Source of the DNA: Waddliaceae bacterium
GTDB taxonomy: Bacteria; Chlamydiota; Chlamydiia; Chlamydiales; GCA-2709385
NCBI GenBank assembly: GCA_002709385.1
Contig: PAQS01000035.1
Coordinates: 1-64,000 of the forward strand
Direction of reading: 5' to 3'
DNA: 64,000 nucleotides
Shown here: piece by piece, positions 46,478 to 56,021 of the stretch
Numbering within the stretch: the stretch's first letter is position 1
How the letters are laid out: every line of letters begins with the position of its first letter
The notes under the pieces: model-generated
Database searches by the model: none
Told to the model about the DNA's origin: nothing
What the model saw: only the letters and a program-made list of their open reading frames with translations
Made by a program: the position numbers and the translations under genes

Positions 46478-47026
46478 ATGGCTGACATCGTAGCTGTATC
46501 TAACAAATCTCGCACACCTATGGGCTATCTAGACTTTGCTCGCCCTCTTGTCATGAAACAAGCAGAAAGCGTTTTAGGTAATATTGTTAATGTGGGAAAA
46601 ACAGCAGATGTTGTTAGTTTTGGTAGCGAGGTCTCAGCATTTTTACAAGAGTCTCGCTTCTCTCATTTGGTCGAAGATACCTATTTAGAGGAAATCGAAC
46701 GCAACCTCAATAATCGGAAAAGCATGGGAATCACAACAGATGACCCTAAAGCACAAATTAACATCGTTTTTAGTTTGTTTTATGCCGCAGCAAATCAATT
46801 AGATAAAACGTCTAAAAATACAGCTGAATTGGATGCACTCTATACCTCATACAATGAAGCTAGAACTCATATGGAAAGTAAATTCCTATCGAATTACACC
46901 GGACAAGATAAGCGTACACTTCAACGTATCATAGATACCACTACAGGACGCTTTAGCCAAATTTTTGATCGCTTCAATACATTGCTCGAAGCAGGGAAGG
47001 TAGGCGGAGGACCTCTTACAGCTTAA
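46478..47026 (+). CDS. Hypothetical protein in response regulator/lipoprotein operon
   Basis: The 182-residue product is mainly helical with no signal peptide. Visible segments are MGYLDFARPLVMKQAESVLG, FGSEVSAFLQESRFSHLVED, a central INIVFSLFYAAANQLDKT helix and a Gly-rich end KVGGGPLTA. CGGAG lies 11 nt before the ATG. I do not recognise a family. Its tight spacing after the lipoprotein gene implies one transcript and a shared process with the receiver protein. Confidence 0.7.
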   Translation: MADIVAVSNKSRTPMGYLDFARPLVMKQAESVLGNIVNVGKTADVVSFGSEVSAFLQESRFSHLVEDTYLEEIERNLNNRKSMGITTDDPKAQINIVFSLFYAAANQLDKTSKNTAELDALYTSYNEARTHMESKFLSNYTGQDKRTLQRIIDTTTGRFSQIFDRFNTLLEAGKVGGGPLTA

Positions 47027-47188
47027 TTATAAGAGATTTGTGATTTACACCACAGAGTCTATAAGATCACAGAGAGAGAGAAGAATACAACTCACTAATA
47101 TCGATGATAGATTGCGTACACAGTTAATCACGTAAACTTTATTTGATTTTTAGAGATTTAAACGTTTATTTGTCGTATATTTTTCTTC

Positions 47189-48751
47189 ATGTACGATTTT
47201 ATTGTTATTGGCTCTGGATTTGGTGGTTCTGTATCGGCTCTTCGTCTAAGCGAAAAAGGGTATCGTGTTCTGGTACTCGAAGCTGGCCGACGTTTTGAAG
47301 ATAAGGATTTTGCTAAAACGAATTGGGATCTCAAAAATTGGCTATTTGCTCCTCATTTAGGTTGCCATGGCATCATGAGAATGTCTTTTTTTCGTGATGC
47401 TTTTATCGCTTCAGGAGCTGGTGTAGGTGGCGGATCTCTTGTCTATGCCAATACTTTATTAGTCCCTCCCAAACGTTTTTTCCAAGACCCTCAATGGTCT
47501 AATTTAAACGACTGGGAAAACGTTCTAGCACCACACTATACGACAGCTCAAGAGATGCTAGGTGTAACAAGAAATCGTTTCCGTGGAAAAGCTGATGATG
47601 CTCTATCTAGCGTTGCAGAGGAAATGGGGCGCTCAAATACACTACATCAAGCAAACGTTGGAGTCTACTTTGGTCCGGAAGACAAAGAAAAAGACCCATA
47701 TTTTAATGGAAAAGGCCCTAAGCGCAAAGGATGCACTCTTTGCGGTAACTGCATGGTAGGTTGTCGGCAAGGCGCTAAAAACCACCTCATGAAAAATTAT
47801 TTGTGGTTTGCTGAGCGTAATGGTGTGGAAATTCGTCCAAGTACAAAAGTTGTTGAACTTCGAAAAAACGGCTCTTCTTACCAAATCACCGCATTAGAAA
47901 ACGCTGGAGCATTTAGCTCAGGCAAAGAAATTCGTTTTCAAAGTAAACAAGTGGTTCTTTCTGCAGGAGTATTAGGAACCATGAATTTGCTGTTAGATAT
48001 GAAAGATCGAGGGATTCTTCCAGAGATTAGTGATTGTTTAGGAGAAATGGTCCGAACCAACTCTGAAGCATTATTAAGCGTAAGCGGTCCCAAAGAGACT
48101 GACCACAGTGAAGGTATTGCCATCACTTCAGGCTTCTACCCTAATGATGATACTCATGTTGAACTTGTTCGCTACGGAAAAGGTAGTGATTTCATGAGTC
48201 TCTTGTCAACTCCTCTATCAGGACCTGGCTCTCATTCTCAGAGAGTTTTACAGTGGGCCCGTAAAATGCTCAGAAACCCTTCTCTATTTTTCCGCTCTTT
48301 GAACACTAAAGACTGGGCTAAACGTAGCGTCATTCTTCTTGTTATGCAAAACTTAGATAATCAGATGAGTTTAGAGTACAAGCGTTCGTGGTTTTGGCCA
48401 TTTCAAAAACGCATGACAACACGGATAGACCCCGAACATCCTATTCCAGTATACCTTAAAGAAGCCAATGAAGTGGCTCAGCGCATGGCAGAAAAACTCA
48501 AAGGTTATGCAGCAGGGTCTATTCCTGAAGTTTTATTAAACAAGACCAGCACTGCACATATTTTAGGTGGTGCAGTGATCGGAAAAGATCGTAATAGTGG
48601 AGTCATCAATAAAAACAACGAAGTGTTCGCATATCCAGGTTTATACATAGCAGATGGATCGATGATCCCCGCTAACTTAGGAGTAAACCCCAGTTTAACC
48701 ATCACTGCACTAAGCGAACATGCGATGAGTCAAATTCCATCTATCTCATAA
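47189..48751 (+). CDS. GMC-type FAD oxidoreductase (cholesterol-oxidase-like) with Cys cluster
   Basis: The 520-residue product starts with the FAD-binding fold YDFIVIGSGFGGSVSALRLSEKG, then LEAGRRF and GAGVGGGSLVYANTL. The C-terminal part has the GMC-like ending GLYIADGSMIPANLGVNPSLT. Near residue 187 is GCTLCGNCMVGCRQGAKN, a four-cysteine arrangement common to a subgroup of GMC proteins and suggestive of an Fe-S cluster. The expected reaction is oxidation of an alcohol or sterol-like substrate with FAD; relatives are annotated as cholesterol oxidase-like. For an intracellular bacterium a host lipid substrate is attractive but unproven. No signal peptide. Confidence 0.85.
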   Translation: MYDFIVIGSGFGGSVSALRLSEKGYRVLVLEAGRRFEDKDFAKTNWDLKNWLFAPHLGCHGIMRMSFFRDAFIASGAGVGGGSLVYANTLLVPPKRFFQDPQWSNLNDWENVLAPHYTTAQEMLGVTRNRFRGKADDALSSVAEEMGRSNTLHQANVGVYFGPEDKEKDPYFNGKGPKRKGCTLCGNCMVGCRQGAKNHLMKNYLWFAERNGVEIRPSTKVVELRKNGSSYQITALENAGAFSSGKEIRFQSKQVVLSAGVLGTMNLLLDMKDRGILPEISDCLGEMVRTNSEALLSVSGPKETDHSEGIAITSGFYPNDDTHVELVRYGKGSDFMSLLSTPLSGPGSHSQRVLQWARKMLRNPSLFFRSLNTKDWAKRSVILLVMQNLDNQMSLEYKRSWFWPFQKRMTTRIDPEHPIPVYLKEANEVAQRMAEKLKGYAAGSIPEVLLNKTSTAHILGGAVIGKDRNSGVINKNNEVFAYPGLYIADGSMIPANLGVNPSLTITALSEHAMSQIPSIS

Positions 48752-48793
48752 AATCTTATGCTACATTCGTAGCTATGCCTAAGAGTACAGTAC

Positions 48794-48828
48794 AAAAAAA
48801 GCCTGCACCCCATCCTTGGGCCTGGGGT
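48794..48828 (-). terminator. Possible terminator after pdhC
   Basis: On the minus strand, after the pdhC stop, ACCCCA and TGGGGT form a GC-rich hairpin (48807-48828) followed within 6 nt by a seven-T run (48794-48800). The stem is short and the gap before the T run weakens the case. Confidence 0.4.
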
Positions 48829-48886
48829 CCGCGACCCACAAAAGGGGTGTCTTCCATGACTTAAATCCCATGCAGAAAAATCAGTA

Positions 48887-50188
48887 CTACAAAATCAAAC
48901 CTGCTGGATGCTCTAAGAACTTCTGCACGGTTTTGATAAACTGCGCCGCGACAACACCATCGATTACCCTATGATCTGAGGACAAGCTAATGGACATTGT
49001 TTGGCCAGGTACAACTTGACCATCCTTTACTACAGCTTTTTCTTCAATACCACTAACAGCTAAAATTGCTCCATGGGGAGGATTGATCACAGCTTGAAAA
49101 TCACTGATACCAAACATACCCAAATTAGAAACGGTAAACGAACCACCTTTATACTCATGGGCTTGCAATTTCCCATCACGGGCTTTTCCAGCTAAAGAAC
49201 GAGCTTCCGCAGAAATTTCTTGAATATCTTTGAAGTCGCAGTGTCGGATAATAGGTGTAATCAACCCACCATCCACAGTTACTGCCATAGCAATATCAAC
49301 TGTTTGGTATTCAACAATCGTCTGATTCACTGTATTAAAACCTGAATTCACTACAGGATGCTCACGTAAAGCCAAAGCACAAGCGCGAAGTACAAAATCA
49401 TTAAATGTTACTTTCACACCGTACTCTTTAAGCTCATTACGAAGACGCATCATAGGCTCTGCATCAAGAACTTGAGTAACATAGAAATGAGGAATAAATG
49501 TTTTTGCTTCTTGTAAACGTTGGCTAATTACCTTACGCATAGGCGTTAAGCCATGCTCTACAAAAGTTCCAGGTGCAAGCTTCGGTACTTCACGAGTACC
49601 AATACCACTGCGAGATAAAGGTTTAGCTCTTTCTAAATCTTCAGCAACAATACGTTTGCCTGGTCCAGACCCCTTCACACTGCTTAAATCCAAACCACGC
49701 TCTTTTGCCAGTTTTTTTGCCAACGGAGAAGCGAGTACTCTATCAGAAGCATCTCCCCTTGCTGCTGAAAACTCATAATCTTCTAAAGGAGCTTCCGGAA
49801 CAAAAGCTGGCTGCTTCATGGTAGCTGAATCAGAATGAGATGCCGTTGTTTTAGGCTTAGCTGCTGTTTCTTGTTGCAGAGCTTCTTCTTCAACTGGAGC
49901 TTCCTCTACTTTTTCACCTTCCGGCTCATAGCCTTCAATGCTCTCACTTTTTTCTTCTGTAAAAATAGCTACAGCCTGATTGACTCTTGCCTCTTCCCCG
50001 CTATTCACAAGAATTTTTCTTAAGTAACCTTCGTCAAGGGCATTGTACTCAACAGTAGCTTTATCGGTGGCTACCTCAAACAACAACTCATCTGCCTCAA
50101 CAAAGTCACCCTCTTTTTTGTGCCAGGTAGCAATAGTTCCTTCTTCCATTGTTGGAGACATTTTTGGCATCGTCAATGTAAATGGCAT
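48887..50188 (-). CDS. pdhC: Pyruvate dehydrogenase E2, dihydrolipoamide acetyltransferase
   Basis: The 433-residue product has one N-terminal lipoyl domain (residues 1-78, lipoylated Lys in EVATDKATVEY near 43), an acidic/Ala-Pro linker, a peripheral-subunit-binding domain near 150-185 (LASPLAKKLAKERGLDLS then GSGPGKRI) and the catalytic acyltransferase domain with the active-site motif SSDHRVIDG near 407. E2 is the core of the complex and transfers acetyl groups to CoA. It is the last gene of the pdhA-pdhB-pdhC operon; E3 (lpd) is not in the window. Confidence 0.97.
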   Translation of the reverse strand: MPFTLTMPKMSPTMEEGTIATWHKKEGDFVEADELLFEVATDKATVEYNALDEGYLRKILVNSGEEARVNQAVAIFTEEKSESIEGYEPEGEKVEEAPVEEEALQQETAAKPKTTASHSDSATMKQPAFVPEAPLEDYEFSAARGDASDRVLASPLAKKLAKERGLDLSSVKGSGPGKRIVAEDLERAKPLSRSGIGTREVPKLAPGTFVEHGLTPMRKVISQRLQEAKTFIPHFYVTQVLDAEPMMRLRNELKEYGVKVTFNDFVLRACALALREHPVVNSGFNTVNQTIVEYQTVDIAMAVTVDGGLITPIIRHCDFKDIQEISAEARSLAGKARDGKLQAHEYKGGSFTVSNLGMFGISDFQAVINPPHGAILAVSGIEEKAVVKDGQVVPGQTMSISLSSDHRVIDGVVAAQFIKTVQKFLEHPAGLIL

Positions 50189-50210
50189 AATGTTTTCTCA
50201 GTGTTTGAAG

Positions 50211-51197
50211 TTAGAGGCGATTCTTTGCTTTTAATGCGGCTTTTACAACCCGTTCTACCGTAGGCATCGTTTCTTTTTCTAGAACTTTTGAATAAGGCAT
50301 GGGGGTATCTTTTTGGCAAACGCGCTCAACAGGAGCATCCAAATAATCAAAGCAATGCTCCATTACTTGCATTCCTACCTCAGCACCCATTCCACCAAAA
50401 ATATGCCCTTCTTCCACAACAACACAAGCGTTTGTGTGACGTACAGATTCTGCTATTGTCGCAATATCTAAAGGTCGAATCGTGCGCAAGTCAATCAATT
50501 CAACTTGAATACCCAACTTAGCCAATTCTTTCGCTGCGTTTGCACACAAATTCACCATTCGACTATGAGAGACAATCGTAAGATCTGAACCTTTTCGTAC
50601 AACATTCGCTTTACCAATTGGAACAAGGTACTCTTCTGTAGGAATTTCCATTGCTGTTCCATAATCCAATTCATTTTCTAAAAACAAAACAGGATTATTA
50701 TTGCGTATTGATGACTTAAGTAAGCCTTTTGCATCATATGCGTTACTTGGAGCTACAATAATTAAACCAGGAAGGTTTCCATAAAGATTTTCTACACAAT
50801 GAGAGTGTTGGCTTGAAACTTGTGCCGCAGCGCCATTAGGACCACGAATAACCATAGGAACTGAAAAACGGTTTCCCGACATGTAATACATCTTCGCTGC
50901 ATTAGAAATGATTTGGTCTGCTGCAACAAAAGAAAAATTCCAACTCATTACTTCAACGATAGGGCGCATCCCAGTCATTGCCGCGCCGACTCCCATTCCC
51001 AAAAAACCAAGCTCTGCAATAGGGGTATCTCGAATGCGTTCTGGCCCCCATTTATCCAACATTCCTTTGGTAACCTTATAGGCCCCATTGTACTCTGCCA
51101 CCTCTTCGCCCATCACGAACACAGCAGAGTCTCGCTCCATTTCCTCATCAATTGCCTGACGAAGAGCTTCTCTCAATTCTACTTTTTGCGTTCCCAT
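50211..51197 (-). CDS. pdhB: Pyruvate dehydrogenase E1 beta subunit
   Basis: The 328-residue product has the transketolase-like fold of E1 beta: ALRQAIDEEMERDSAVFVMGEEVAEYNGAY-type start, the IRDTPIAELGFLGMGVGAAM segment contacting thiamine diphosphate, a central SRMVNLCANAAKELAK helix and the C-terminal LRTIRPLDI and VVVEEGHIFGGMGAEV. It forms an alpha2beta2 heterotetramer with E1 alpha. GGAGA precedes the ATG. Gap to pdhA is 10 bp. Confidence 0.97.
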   Translation of the reverse strand: MGTQKVELREALRQAIDEEMERDSAVFVMGEEVAEYNGAYKVTKGMLDKWGPERIRDTPIAELGFLGMGVGAAMTGMRPIVEVMSWNFSFVAADQIISNAAKMYYMSGNRFSVPMVIRGPNGAAAQVSSQHSHCVENLYGNLPGLIIVAPSNAYDAKGLLKSSIRNNNPVLFLENELDYGTAMEIPTEEYLVPIGKANVVRKGSDLTIVSHSRMVNLCANAAKELAKLGIQVELIDLRTIRPLDIATIAESVRHTNACVVVEEGHIFGGMGAEVGMQVMEHCFDYLDAPVERVCQKDTPMPYSKVLEKETMPTVERVVKAALKAKNRL

Positions 51198-51207
51198 TCA
51201 GCTTCTC

Positions 51208-52233
51208 CTACGGTGCCAAGACATCTTCTTCTAAGGTAATCGGGTCAGGCCATGGACTTTCCTCTGCAAACTTCATTGCATCCACACAGATTTGCTTCTG
51301 CTCTTTATCCATAGATTTGAATTGTTCTTCGTCTATGACCCCAGCTTCCATTAATTTATCACGTAAACGGAAAATCGGATCGCGCTTCACCACTTTTTGT
51401 AAATCTTCTTTAGAACGATACAAACCAGGATCCGAAATCGAATGACCTCTAAAACGCTCTGTAATCACTTCAACCAAAACAGGACGCTGCGTTTTTCTTA
51501 CTTCTTGGAACACATGCGAAAACCCCGCATGACAATTAAAATAATCCATTCCATCAAAAGTATAGGCCTGCATATTGTAACCAGACGCCTTAGCCTCCGC
51601 AATTCTCTCAACAGAAATTGCACGCCCTACAGCAGTTCCCATTCCCCACTGATTATTTTCAATCACATAGATACAAGGAAGATCCCATAAAGAAGCAATA
51701 TTTAAAGACTCGTGAAAAGCTCCTTGCGCTACAGCTCCATCTCCGATGAAACATACCGAAACACCTTCAGTATTTCCTTGTAATTTCAACGTTAGCGCGG
51801 CACCTGTTGCTACAGGAATTTGCCCACCAACAATACCATGACCACCAAGTAAACGATCTGTAAACAAATGCATCGATCCTCCACGACCTTTTGCATTTCC
51901 TGTTTCCCGACCATAAAATTCAGCCATGATTTCGTTAGGGCTTGCCCCTAATAGTAAAGCTAGTGCGTGACAACGATAAGATGTAGTGTACCACTGCTCA
52001 CGCCCCATTACTCGGAGAATAGAAGTTTGCACGGCTTCTTGTCCGATATAGGCATGAAAAAAGCCCCCAACTTTTCCTTGTTGGTAAGCAGACTCTGCGC
52101 GAATCTCCAGATTACGAATCAACAACATCCAACGAAGATCTTCTAAAAGAGCTTCCTTGCCTACCTGCTTCAACACAGCCTCTTCATCTGATCGAAAAAA
52201 TCCCGAAGTCTCTAGCGTATCTGTGTTACCCAT
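51208..52233 (-). CDS. pdhA: Pyruvate dehydrogenase E1 alpha subunit
   Basis: The 341-residue product contains the thiamine-diphosphate motif GDGAVAQGAFHESLNIA through ENNQWGMGT (GDG ... N), and the conserved phosphorylation-loop-like YRSKEDLQK near the C-terminal third as well as GHSISDPGLYR. It decarboxylates pyruvate and starts acetyl transfer to the lipoyl domain of PdhC. AAAAGGA lies 6 nt before the ATG. It is first in the operon, and in Chlamydia pdhABC follow lpxD and a small gene; here that link is broken (lpxD is 10 kb away on the other strand). Confidence 0.97.
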   Translation of the reverse strand: MGNTDTLETSGFFRSDEEAVLKQVGKEALLEDLRWMLLIRNLEIRAESAYQQGKVGGFFHAYIGQEAVQTSILRVMGREQWYTTSYRCHALALLLGASPNEIMAEFYGRETGNAKGRGGSMHLFTDRLLGGHGIVGGQIPVATGAALTLKLQGNTEGVSVCFIGDGAVAQGAFHESLNIASLWDLPCIYVIENNQWGMGTAVGRAISVERIAEAKASGYNMQAYTFDGMDYFNCHAGFSHVFQEVRKTQRPVLVEVITERFRGHSISDPGLYRSKEDLQKVVKRDPIFRLRDKLMEAGVIDEEQFKSMDKEQKQICVDAMKFAEESPWPDPITLEEDVLAP

Positions 52234-52383
52234 AAACAGTCCTTTTCAAAGCCGTTTTATTCTACTTGGATCCTATTATAAGGATACACTTAATTAATGA
52301 AAGATCCACGGAGAAGTTCCTTGCTCGCAAAGACTCAAGCTTATAAAATTGAATTTCAATAAATCAATACCGAAATCTGTATA

Positions 52384-52920
52384 ATGAACCAATTACTTGA
52401 ATTTCTTCCGTTAATCCTATTTTTTATTACCTATAAACTATATGACATCCTGGCTGCTACAGCCTCTTTAGTTCTCGCCACTTTAATCTTCTATGGAGTG
52501 CGTTTCAAAGTGCAAGGCTATTTAGAACGGAATCAAGTGATTACTGTTTTGGGAGTTATTGTATTTGGTGGCTTTACTCTTTTGCTCCGAGATGAAACAG
52601 TCCTAAAATGGAAAGCCCCCATAGTTAATTGGATTTTTGCTTTGGTTTTCCTTCTTAGTCACTATTTACATAAAGATAATTTATCGAAACAGATGATGTC
52701 TCACGCCATAGATTTGCCAGATCCTGTATGGACAAAAGTAAATTTTTCTTGGGTTGGATTTTTTATTATATCAGGGTTAGCCAACCTCTATGTTGCTTTC
52801 ACTTATCATACTATCTGGGTAGACTTTAAAGTTTTTGGTAGTTTAGCTATGACCATCGTATTTTTAATTTTTCAAGCAATTTATCTATCTCGCTACATAA
52901 AGACCAGCAATCCTCAATAG
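52384..52920 (+). CDS. yciB: YciB/IspZ-type inner-membrane septation protein
   Basis: The 178-residue product opens with NQLLEFLPLILFFITYKLYDI, which fits the YciB start, and has about five membrane helices. The central FGGFTLLLRDETVLKWKAPI and the C-terminal SRYIKTS also fit. YciB is linked to cell-envelope synthesis and division. There is no clear Shine-Dalgarno. It is divergent from pdhA across 150 bp. Confidence 0.85.
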   Translation: MNQLLEFLPLILFFITYKLYDILAATASLVLATLIFYGVRFKVQGYLERNQVITVLGVIVFGGFTLLLRDETVLKWKAPIVNWIFALVFLLSHYLHKDNLSKQMMSHAIDLPDPVWTKVNFSWVGFFIISGLANLYVAFTYHTIWVDFKVFGSLAMTIVFLIFQAIYLSRYIKTSNPQ

Positions 52921-52982
52921 CATCTTAAAGTCTAAGTCAGTAAACTCTCTCCTTCATGTTCAAGTCAAATGGAGGATGAGGG

Positions 52983-53870
52983 ATGCTGATTGATGGAAAG
53001 AAAGTCGCTACAGAAATACGTAAAAAATTAAAAGAAAAGATCCAGCTCCTAACAGATCGCCCTCCTTGCTTAGCTGTAATTCTAGTAGGTGAAGACCCTG
53101 CATCCAAAGTTTATGTAAGTAGCAAAAGAAAAGCATGTACTGAAGCTGGTATCCGCTCTATTTTTAAAACATTTGAAACATCCATTACAGAAGAAGCTTT
53201 ACTTGAGACGATTGAAGAACTGAATCACAATGAAATTGTTGATGGCATTCTTGTACAACTCCCTCTTCCTAAACATATCGATAGCAAAAAAATTACAGAA
53301 CACATTCATCCCGATAAAGATGTTGATGGCTTTCACCCCATTAACGTAGGGCGCTTATCCATCGGTGATCCGGATTGTTTTTGCCCTTGCACCCCAAAAG
53401 GTGTTCAAGTTCTTTTACAATACTACGGAATCGATCCAGTTGGGCAGCATGTTGTTATCGTAGGACGTAGCAATATTGTTGGTAAACCCTTGGCTTCTCT
53501 ATTCGTACAAAAAAATAAAGGCGCCAATGCTACAGTTACTATTGCACACTCTCGCAGTAAAAACCTTGTGGAACTCACTCGAAGTGCTGACATATTGATC
53601 GCCGCTATTGGAAGCCCTGAATTTATTCGTGCTGACATGATCAAAGAAGGTGCTGTTGTAATTGATGTAGGAGTCAATCGAGTAGAAGATCCTACTCAGG
53701 AGAAGGGTTACCGTTTATGTGGCGATGTTGCTTTTAAAGAAGCAGAAAAAAAAGCCTCTGCAATCACCCCTGTCCCAGGAGGGGTGGGAGTCATGACCAT
53801 TGCAATGCTCTTGTCAAATACTTGGGATAGCTACCAACGTCGCATAAAAAACAACCAAGTAGAGGTGTAG
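52983..53870 (+). CDS. folD: Bifunctional methylenetetrahydrofolate dehydrogenase/cyclohydrolase
   Basis: The 295-residue product has the FolD motifs: LAVILVGEDPASKVYVSSK with the catalytic Lys region, DGILVQLPLPKHID, DKDVDGFHP, the NADP-binding GRSNIVGKPLASLF near 162, and the C-terminal PVPGGVGVMTIAML. It interconverts 5,10-methylene-, methenyl- and 10-formyl-THF in one-carbon metabolism. GGAGGATGAGGG precedes the ATG. Its stop lies 1 bp before apbE, giving a co-transcribed pair that, as I recall, is also adjacent in Chlamydia. Confidence 0.97.
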   Translation: MLIDGKKVATEIRKKLKEKIQLLTDRPPCLAVILVGEDPASKVYVSSKRKACTEAGIRSIFKTFETSITEEALLETIEELNHNEIVDGILVQLPLPKHIDSKKITEHIHPDKDVDGFHPINVGRLSIGDPDCFCPCTPKGVQVLLQYYGIDPVGQHVVIVGRSNIVGKPLASLFVQKNKGANATVTIAHSRSKNLVELTRSADILIAAIGSPEFIRADMIKEGAVVIDVGVNRVEDPTQEKGYRLCGDVAFKEAEKKASAITPVPGGVGVMTIAMLLSNTWDSYQRRIKNNQVEV

Positions 53871-53871
53871 T

Positions 53872-54927
53872 ATGCGTAAACTTCTTTTCATTCCCCTTAT
53901 CATCGCTTTATTTTTACTCTCTACATGGTTTACGCAAGAAAGCGCGGAAACAAGCACAGTCCTCAAAATCAGAGGTGTTGCGATGACCGTTCCTTACGAA
54001 GTACAGGTTCCTTTTCAAATAAACCAAGAAGAAAAAAAAGAAGTCATGGCAACGATTGAAGGTGTCTTTCAAGAAGTTGACCAAAAATACAATCGTTGGA
54101 ATCCCAAATCAGAAATTGGTTTTCTTAATGACCATATGCAAATTGAAGCTCCCATCTCTCTCTCTCCTTCTTTATTGCAGTTTTTAAAGGAAACAGATTA
54201 CCTAGTACGTCTTTCTCAAAATCGTTTTGATCCAACAGTAGAACCATTAAAACAATTATGGAAAAACTACGCTGCACTAGGAGTTACTCCTCCTAAAGAA
54301 GAGTTAGAAGCTGCAAAACAATCTGTGGGTTGGGAAAACATTACCCTTGATCACGATTTAGGAATAAGCACTAAGAACTCAGATACTCGCATTGACCTTG
54401 ATGGTATTGCCAAGGGTTATGCTGTAGATCTTATTTTAGAAAGACTCAGCCAGAATGGCTTAGAAAGTATATACGTTGAGTGGGGAGGAGAAATTCGTTG
54501 TTACGGACAACACCCAGAAGGACGTCCTTGGCGAATTTTCATTAGTCGCATGGGAGACCCAGACCCCGAACATGCAATAGCAACCATTGATTTAGACCAA
54601 CGAGCACTAGCTACTAGTGGCGACTACAATCAAATTTGGAATTTAAAAACTCCTGAAGGAGATGAAATCGAAGTTTGTCATATTATCGACCCCATAAGTA
54701 AAGAACCTTTAAAAATTAGAGAAGACGGTATTAGTAGTGTAAGCGTTCTTACTCGAAAATGTTTCGTCGCTGATGCATTAGCTACTGCCGCCATGATGTT
54801 TGAAAGAGGGGAAGAAGCTTCTGCATGGGTTCAGGAAGTGCAAAAAGAAATCCCAGATCTTGAAACATGGATTTTCACACGAAACGGAAAACTCTTTCAC
54901 AATCCAAGAGTCAACCATGATCTCTAA
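53872..54927 (+). CDS. apbE: Flavin (FMN) transferase ApbE
   Basis: The 351-residue product has an N-terminal membrane or signal segment (LLFIPLIIALFLLSTWF) without a lipobox Cys. The ApbE domain shows YNRWNPKSEIGFLND, RFDPTVEPL, and the Mg/FAD motif DLDGIAKGYAVDLIL near 175, followed by WGGEIRCYG and HIIDP with the C-terminal Asp/Thr metal site. ApbE attaches FMN covalently to threonine of exported proteins such as NqrB, NqrC and RnfG. A nearby riboflavin cluster supplies the cofactor precursor. It overlaps ribD by 11 bp. Confidence 0.92.
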   Translation: MRKLLFIPLIIALFLLSTWFTQESAETSTVLKIRGVAMTVPYEVQVPFQINQEEKKEVMATIEGVFQEVDQKYNRWNPKSEIGFLNDHMQIEAPISLSPSLLQFLKETDYLVRLSQNRFDPTVEPLKQLWKNYAALGVTPPKEELEAAKQSVGWENITLDHDLGISTKNSDTRIDLDGIAKGYAVDLILERLSQNGLESIYVEWGGEIRCYGQHPEGRPWRIFISRMGDPDPEHAIATIDLDQRALATSGDYNQIWNLKTPEGDEIEVCHIIDPISKEPLKIREDGISSVSVLTRKCFVADALATAAMMFERGEEASAWVQEVQKEIPDLETWIFTRNGKLFHNPRVNHDL

Positions 54928-56002
54928 TCAAGATAGTTCTTTTATGCAAATGGCCATCGAAGAGGGAGAAAAGGGGCGCTGCAACGCCCCACCAAATCCT
55001 TGGGTTGGAGCGATTATTGTTAAAAATAATGAGATTATAGGACGAGGCTATAGTGCTCCAGCTGGAGGAGAACACGCCGAAGTACGCGCTCTCCAAGAAG
55101 CAGGTGATCTCGCAAAAGGATCTACTCTCTACACAACACTAGAACCCTGCTGCCACCAAGGTCGTACAGGCCCCTGTACGCAAGCTCTCATAAATAAAGG
55201 TGTCTCTAGAATAGTTGTTGCTTTAGAAGATCCAGATTCAAGAGTGGCTGGAAAAGGAATCAAAGAACTTCGTGCCGCTGGATTAGATGTTGATTGTTCA
55301 GTTTCTTCAAGCGAGGCTAAGCAATCACTCAAAGCTTATTTGCATCACAGAAGAACTGGTACTCCTTATACAGTATTGAAAGCCGCGATTTCTATAGATG
55401 GACGTATTGCCGCTGAGGATGGTTCCTCACAGTGGATATCTGGTCCTGAGGCAAGACGCGACTCTCATAAACTTCGCGCTGAATCCCAAGCTGTGATTGT
55501 CGGTGTCGATACAGCTATATGCGATTCTCCAAGGCTCACTGTACGTGATCACACCCCCTTACCTTTAAAACAACCTTTAAGAGTTATTTTAGACCGCACA
55601 GGTCGTTTACCTTTAAACTCCCCTCTACTGAATACTCAAGAAGCCCCTACACTGATTTTCACTAGTGACTTATGTCCGAATTCAAAAAAAGAAACATGGA
55701 AAAAACACGGTGTAGAGGTTTGTTCTTTACCTGAACTTACTGCCTCTGACGTTCTACAAGAACTAGGAAACCGTGGTATTTTGCAAGTCCTTGTGGAAGG
55801 CGGAACAAAAATACACCATAGCTTTTCACCTTTAGCGCAAGAGCTCTGCGTATACATTGGTCCACGTATCATAGGAAACTCAGGTATTCCTTTTATCTCT
55901 TCAGATCTTGGATCTTCTATAAAAAACGCCGCAATATTAGAAATAATTGATTGTCAACAGTTAGGCAACAGCGTACGACTTAAATATTTTTTCAAAAAAT
56001 AA
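54917..56002 (+). CDS. ribD: Bifunctional riboflavin biosynthesis deaminase/reductase
   Basis: The product is 361 residues from ATG 54917, inside the end of apbE; a longer reading from 54800 only overlaps apbE in another frame. The deaminase domain carries GGEHAEVRAL and LEPCCHQGRTGPC with the zinc His and Cys residues (about 50-90). The reductase domain begins near 147 (VLKAAISIDGRIA) and contains GPEARRDSHKLRAESQAVIVG and VLVEGGTKIHHSF. It catalyses the second and third steps from GTP to riboflavin. Translation is probably coupled to apbE. Confidence 0.95.
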   Translation: MISNQDSSFMQMAIEEGEKGRCNAPPNPWVGAIIVKNNEIIGRGYSAPAGGEHAEVRALQEAGDLAKGSTLYTTLEPCCHQGRTGPCTQALINKGVSRIVVALEDPDSRVAGKGIKELRAAGLDVDCSVSSSEAKQSLKAYLHHRRTGTPYTVLKAAISIDGRIAAEDGSSQWISGPEARRDSHKLRAESQAVIVGVDTAICDSPRLTVRDHTPLPLKQPLRVILDRTGRLPLNSPLLNTQEAPTLIFTSDLCPNSKKETWKKHGVEVCSLPELTASDVLQELGNRGILQVLVEGGTKIHHSFSPLAQELCVYIGPRIIGNSGIPFISSDLGSSIKNAAILEIIDCQQLGNSVRLKYFFKK

Positions 56003-56021
56003 AAAGAGAATATTTTAGATT

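Noticed and set aside
54800-54916. Longer RibD reading frame starting at 54800
   Set aside because: It only overlaps apbE in another frame and adds a basic, non-conserved extension; ATG 54917 begins just before the deaminase domain.
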